Part shown: positions 62,075-64,000 of the stretch, piece after piece
How positions within the stretch are numbered: position 1 is the first letter of the stretch
Layout: each line of letters starts with the position of its first letter
Source: Rhodoferax sp. AJA081-3
Lineage (GTDB): Bacteria > Pseudomonadota > Gammaproteobacteria > Burkholderiales > Burkholderiaceae_C
Direction: 5' to 3'
Assembly (NCBI RefSeq): GCF_017798165.1
Contig: NZ_CP059068.1
Coordinates: forward strand, 3,720,001 to 3,784,000
Length of the DNA stretch: 64,000 nucleotides
Position numbers and translations under genes: made by a program
The notes under the pieces: model-generated
The model's input: the letters and a program-made list of their open reading frames with translations, nothing else
The model's database searches: none
What the model was told of the DNA's origin: nothing

Positions 62075-62851
62075 ATGAAAAACCAAGCTTTCATTCGTCG
62101 GACAGTGTGTATGGCGCTTGGGTTCGGTGTGGTCTCCGCGGTATGTGCACAAAAGCCGCCACCCTTGCGTTATGGCGTGTTCGAGTCCATGGGATACCCT
62201 TTTTATGTGGTCGGCTCGGGCAGCACAGCGCACAGTGGATTGCTGATCGAACTGGGGGATGCCATCGCGCGGCAGCTGAACATGGGCATGGTCGCGGTGC
62301 CCTTGCCCCGGCGCCGGGTGGAGCCCGCGCTGGTGCAGGGCCAGATCGAGATGCTGTGTTACTTCAGCCCCAGTTGGGCAGAGCAGCCAGACAAGCTGGC
62401 GTGGTCCATGGCCATGCTGCCGCAAATTGAACGTGTTGTAGCGCCCAAAGGCGGTCGCACGGGCAATGCCCCCCACTGGGAATTTGACGGCAAACGTGTG
62501 GCATTACAACTGGGCTACCACTACCCGGTCCTGCAACCCTTGGTGGACGCCGGCAAGGCGGTGCGGGTGGACCAGAGCAAGGTGGCCCTGCAGTTCCGAT
62601 CCTTGGAGATCAAGATGGCAGACCTGCTGATCACGTCCGAGGGTGAAATAGAAGGCTACTTCCATGAGAATCCGACGGCGCGCAGCGAGTTTGAGGTGTC
62701 GCGTACGGCTTTCTCCGTCACACCGACCCACTGTGCCATCGGGCGGTCTTCTCGCCTGTCGGTGGCCGAGCTCGACAAGGCGATAACCCGGTTGCAGAGC
62801 AGTGGCGACCTGGAACGCCTGGCCAAGCGTTATGGCATGTCGGCGCGCTGA
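62075..62851 (+). CDS. periplasmic solute-binding protein (SBP_bac_3-like)
   Basis: This protein of 258 residues has a signal peptide (ALGFGVVSAVCAQKPP). The mature part has SGLLIELGDAIARQLNMG and the segment VALQLGYHYPVLQPLVDAGK, then GDLERLAKRYGMSAR at the end, the pattern of family 3 receptors that bind amino acids or act as sensors. It begins 12 bases after the RND pump stop and has no permease nearby. Its last 22 bases overlap the convergent phosphatase gene. Confidence 0.78.
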   Translation: MKNQAFIRRTVCMALGFGVVSAVCAQKPPPLRYGVFESMGYPFYVVGSGSTAHSGLLIELGDAIARQLNMGMVAVPLPRRRVEPALVQGQIEMLCYFSPSWAEQPDKLAWSMAMLPQIERVVAPKGGRTGNAPHWEFDGKRVALQLGYHYPVLQPLVDAGKAVRVDQSKVALQFRSLEIKMADLLITSEGEIEGYFHENPTARSEFEVSRTAFSVTPTHCAIGRSSRLSVAELDKAITRLQSSGDLERLAKRYGMSAR

Positions 62852-63438
62852 GCCGGCAGCGCAGTCAGATCTTGCGCAACCTCCACCCAGACACATTCCC
62901 CATTCTTGCGTTTGATATGCAGCACGGCATGGCGCGGCAAACCATGGATGTGGCGCGTCACCACATCCATGACCCAACCGTGGGTCACCACCAGGATCCG
63001 GCCACCCCGGTGGCGCGCCCCGATGTCGGTGAACGCCTCCATGACACGGTCCGCAAACTCGTCCAGAGTCTCTCCCCCGGCAAATTCTGCGGCCGGGTTG
63101 CGGCGCAGAATTTGCTCCAGTAAGGCGGGGTTGAGTTCGGCCAGTTCGTTCTTGGGAATGCCCTGCACGGCCCCAAAGTGTTTTTCTTTCAATCCTTCAT
63201 GGCAAGCAGGCTCCGGTAAGCCCAGTGCCGCTGCGACGATCTCAGCGGTCTCGCGCGAACGCGCCAGCGGGCTGGACCACACCGCATCGAAGCCCGCACC
63301 TACCAGGCTGGCCGCCAGTGTCTGTGCCTGCGCGCGGCCCAGTGTGTTGATCGGCACATCCAGCCAGCCCTGCAAGACGCCGCGTTTGTTCCAGTCGGTT
63401 TCGCCGTGGCGGGCAATGCAGATGTGTGTGGACTTCAC
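62830..63438 (-). CDS. histidine phosphatase (phosphoglycerate mutase-like)
   Basis: This protein of about 202 residues has the catalytic RHG in CIARHGETDWNKRGVLQGW, the second His in LVVTHGWVMDVV and Glu in LKEKHFGAVQG. The family includes alpha-ribazole phosphatase CobC and small-molecule phosphatases. The GTG at 63438 has AGG upstream; a TTG at 63444 is possible. It is read leftward and follows the PNPOx-like gene with about 20 bases between, so the two may form an operon. Confidence 0.85.
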   Translation of the reverse strand: MKSTHICIARHGETDWNKRGVLQGWLDVPINTLGRAQAQTLAASLVGAGFDAVWSSPLARSRETAEIVAAALGLPEPACHEGLKEKHFGAVQGIPKNELAELNPALLEQILRRNPAAEFAGGETLDEFADRVMEAFTDIGARHRGGRILVVTHGWVMDVVTRHIHGLPRHAVLHIKRKNGECVWVEVAQDLTALPAQRADMP

Positions 63439-63459
63439 AAGCAATGCCTGTCAGCAGCA

Positions 63460-63999
63460 TCAATAGAAGCCGACTCGGCGCCGGTAGCGTTCCGCGCGTT
63501 CCGTGTCGTACGCTTCAGCATCAAACTGTTCGCCCTGGATGGCGCGGTGGATTTCGCCACCCGTAGGCATGGTGGACGGGGCGATATGCAGGTTCGGGTC
63601 CCAAAAGCGTGAGCGCAGAAATGCTTTCGAGCACTGCGTATAAGCCTCGTCGATATCGACCAGGATGCCCAGCAACGGGGGCTTGCCCTCCACGGTGCTG
63701 GGGGCCAGCAGCTCTGCGTCTGCCGTTAGGGTGGCCCGGCCATTCACGCGAAAGGTGTCGGTGATCCCGGGTACAAAAAAAAGCACACCGATGTGTGGGT
63801 TGGCAAGCATATTGCGCAGCGAGTCTGCAATGCGGTTGCCTGGCCGCTCAGGGATGAGCAGGGTGCGGTCGTCCAGCATGCGCACAAAGCCAGCAGGATC
63901 TCCGCGGGGGCTGAGATCGCAGTTCCCGCTTGTGTCGCTGGTGGCAATACAAATGAACGGCGAACGCTCAATGAACAGACGTGTCTTGCTGTTCAGGCG
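63460..63999 (-). CDS. pyridoxamine 5'-phosphate oxidase-family protein, 5' end outside the window
   Basis: The frame is open to the right edge, giving 179 residues of the C-terminal part; the start lies beyond 64000. Blocks are FICIATSDTSGNCDLSPRGD, VRMLDDRTLLIPERPGNRIA and LANPHIGVLFFVPGITDTFR. This is the flavin-binding split-barrel fold of the PNPOx-like MSMEG_1061 group, which often acts as an FMN- or F420-type reductase. The ATG at 63885 is internal. Function of this member is not known. Confidence 0.82.
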   Translation of the reverse strand, partial: RLNSKTRLFIERSPFICIATSDTSGNCDLSPRGDPAGFVRMLDDRTLLIPERPGNRIADSLRNMLANPHIGVLFFVPGITDTFRVNGRATLTADAELLAPSTVEGKPPLLGILVDIDEAYTQCSKAFLRSRFWDPNLHIAPSTMPTGGEIHRAIQGEQFDAEAYDTERAERYRRRVGFY

Positions 64000-64000
64000 G

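Noticed and set aside
60635..62476. 613-codon minus-strand frame across the RND pump
   Set aside because: It is the antisense shadow of a clear AcrB-type gene, His/Gln/Arg-rich, with no ribosome site or motif.

Overview
The window is GC-rich, densely coded chromosomal DNA. It opens with the end of a ribosomal-protein operon (rpoA 3' end, rplQ) followed by an initiator tRNA, so it is not a plasmid. The protein sequences, the monomeric NADP isocitrate dehydrogenase, the IclR-type pobR beside pobA, the vanAB pair and the many Liv-type ABC transporters suggest a betaproteobacterium of the Burkholderiales, probably a Comamonadaceae (Rhodoferax/Polaromonas-like) soil or freshwater organism. This placement is inferred from reading the proteins; no search was run.

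Layout. 1-8.9 kb: rpoA/rplQ, tRNA-fMet, then mixed single genes (DUF3616, ASCH, sorbosone dehydrogenase-like, 2OG oxygenase-like, a Lys/Ala-rich histone H1-like protein, small ORFs, a thioesterase, a lipoprotein and a methyltransferase). 9-13.6 kb: a complete Liv-type ABC transporter. 13.7-19.5 kb: an oxidoreductase, an IclR regulator, and the operon pobA - hemerythrin - vanA - vanB. 19.5-22.9 kb: a TetR regulon with two near-identical promoter/operators. 24.3-39.8 kb: a sigma-54 activator (XylR/DmpR type) divergent from a long gene run. The run encodes a benzaldehyde-type aldehyde dehydrogenase, a coniferyl-alcohol-dehydrogenase-like SDR, an alpha/beta hydrolase, a solute-binding protein, the cassette DUF1302 - DUF1329 - YCF48-like - RND/MMPL transporter - second binding protein, and an HSL-type esterase. 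An IS30 copy with a broken transposase follows. 41-56.3 kb: monomeric icd, then two divergent operons around a perfect palindrome. Leftward are two thiolases and a CoA-transferase. Rightward are a crotonase, feruloyl-CoA synthase, an SDR, a Liv-type transporter with a fused permease-ATPase, and a MarR regulator. 56.3-64 kb: aldo/keto reductase, an RND efflux pair, a small binding protein, a histidine phosphatase, and a PNPOx-like gene cut by the right edge.

How it works together (inference): the genes outline a nearly complete funnel for lignin-type phenylpropanoids. An aryl alcohol such as coniferyl alcohol is oxidised to the aldehyde and acid. The hydroxycinnamate is imported, activated with CoA, and shortened by a beta-oxidation-like route (crotonase, SDR, thiolase). 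The resulting vanillate or 4-hydroxybenzoate goes to protocatechuate through VanAB or PobA. Protocatechuate ring cleavage is not in the window. A short palindromic AT-rich repeat recurs at least five times between genes, and a diverged copy appears to lie in frame inside the feruloyl-CoA synthase gene.
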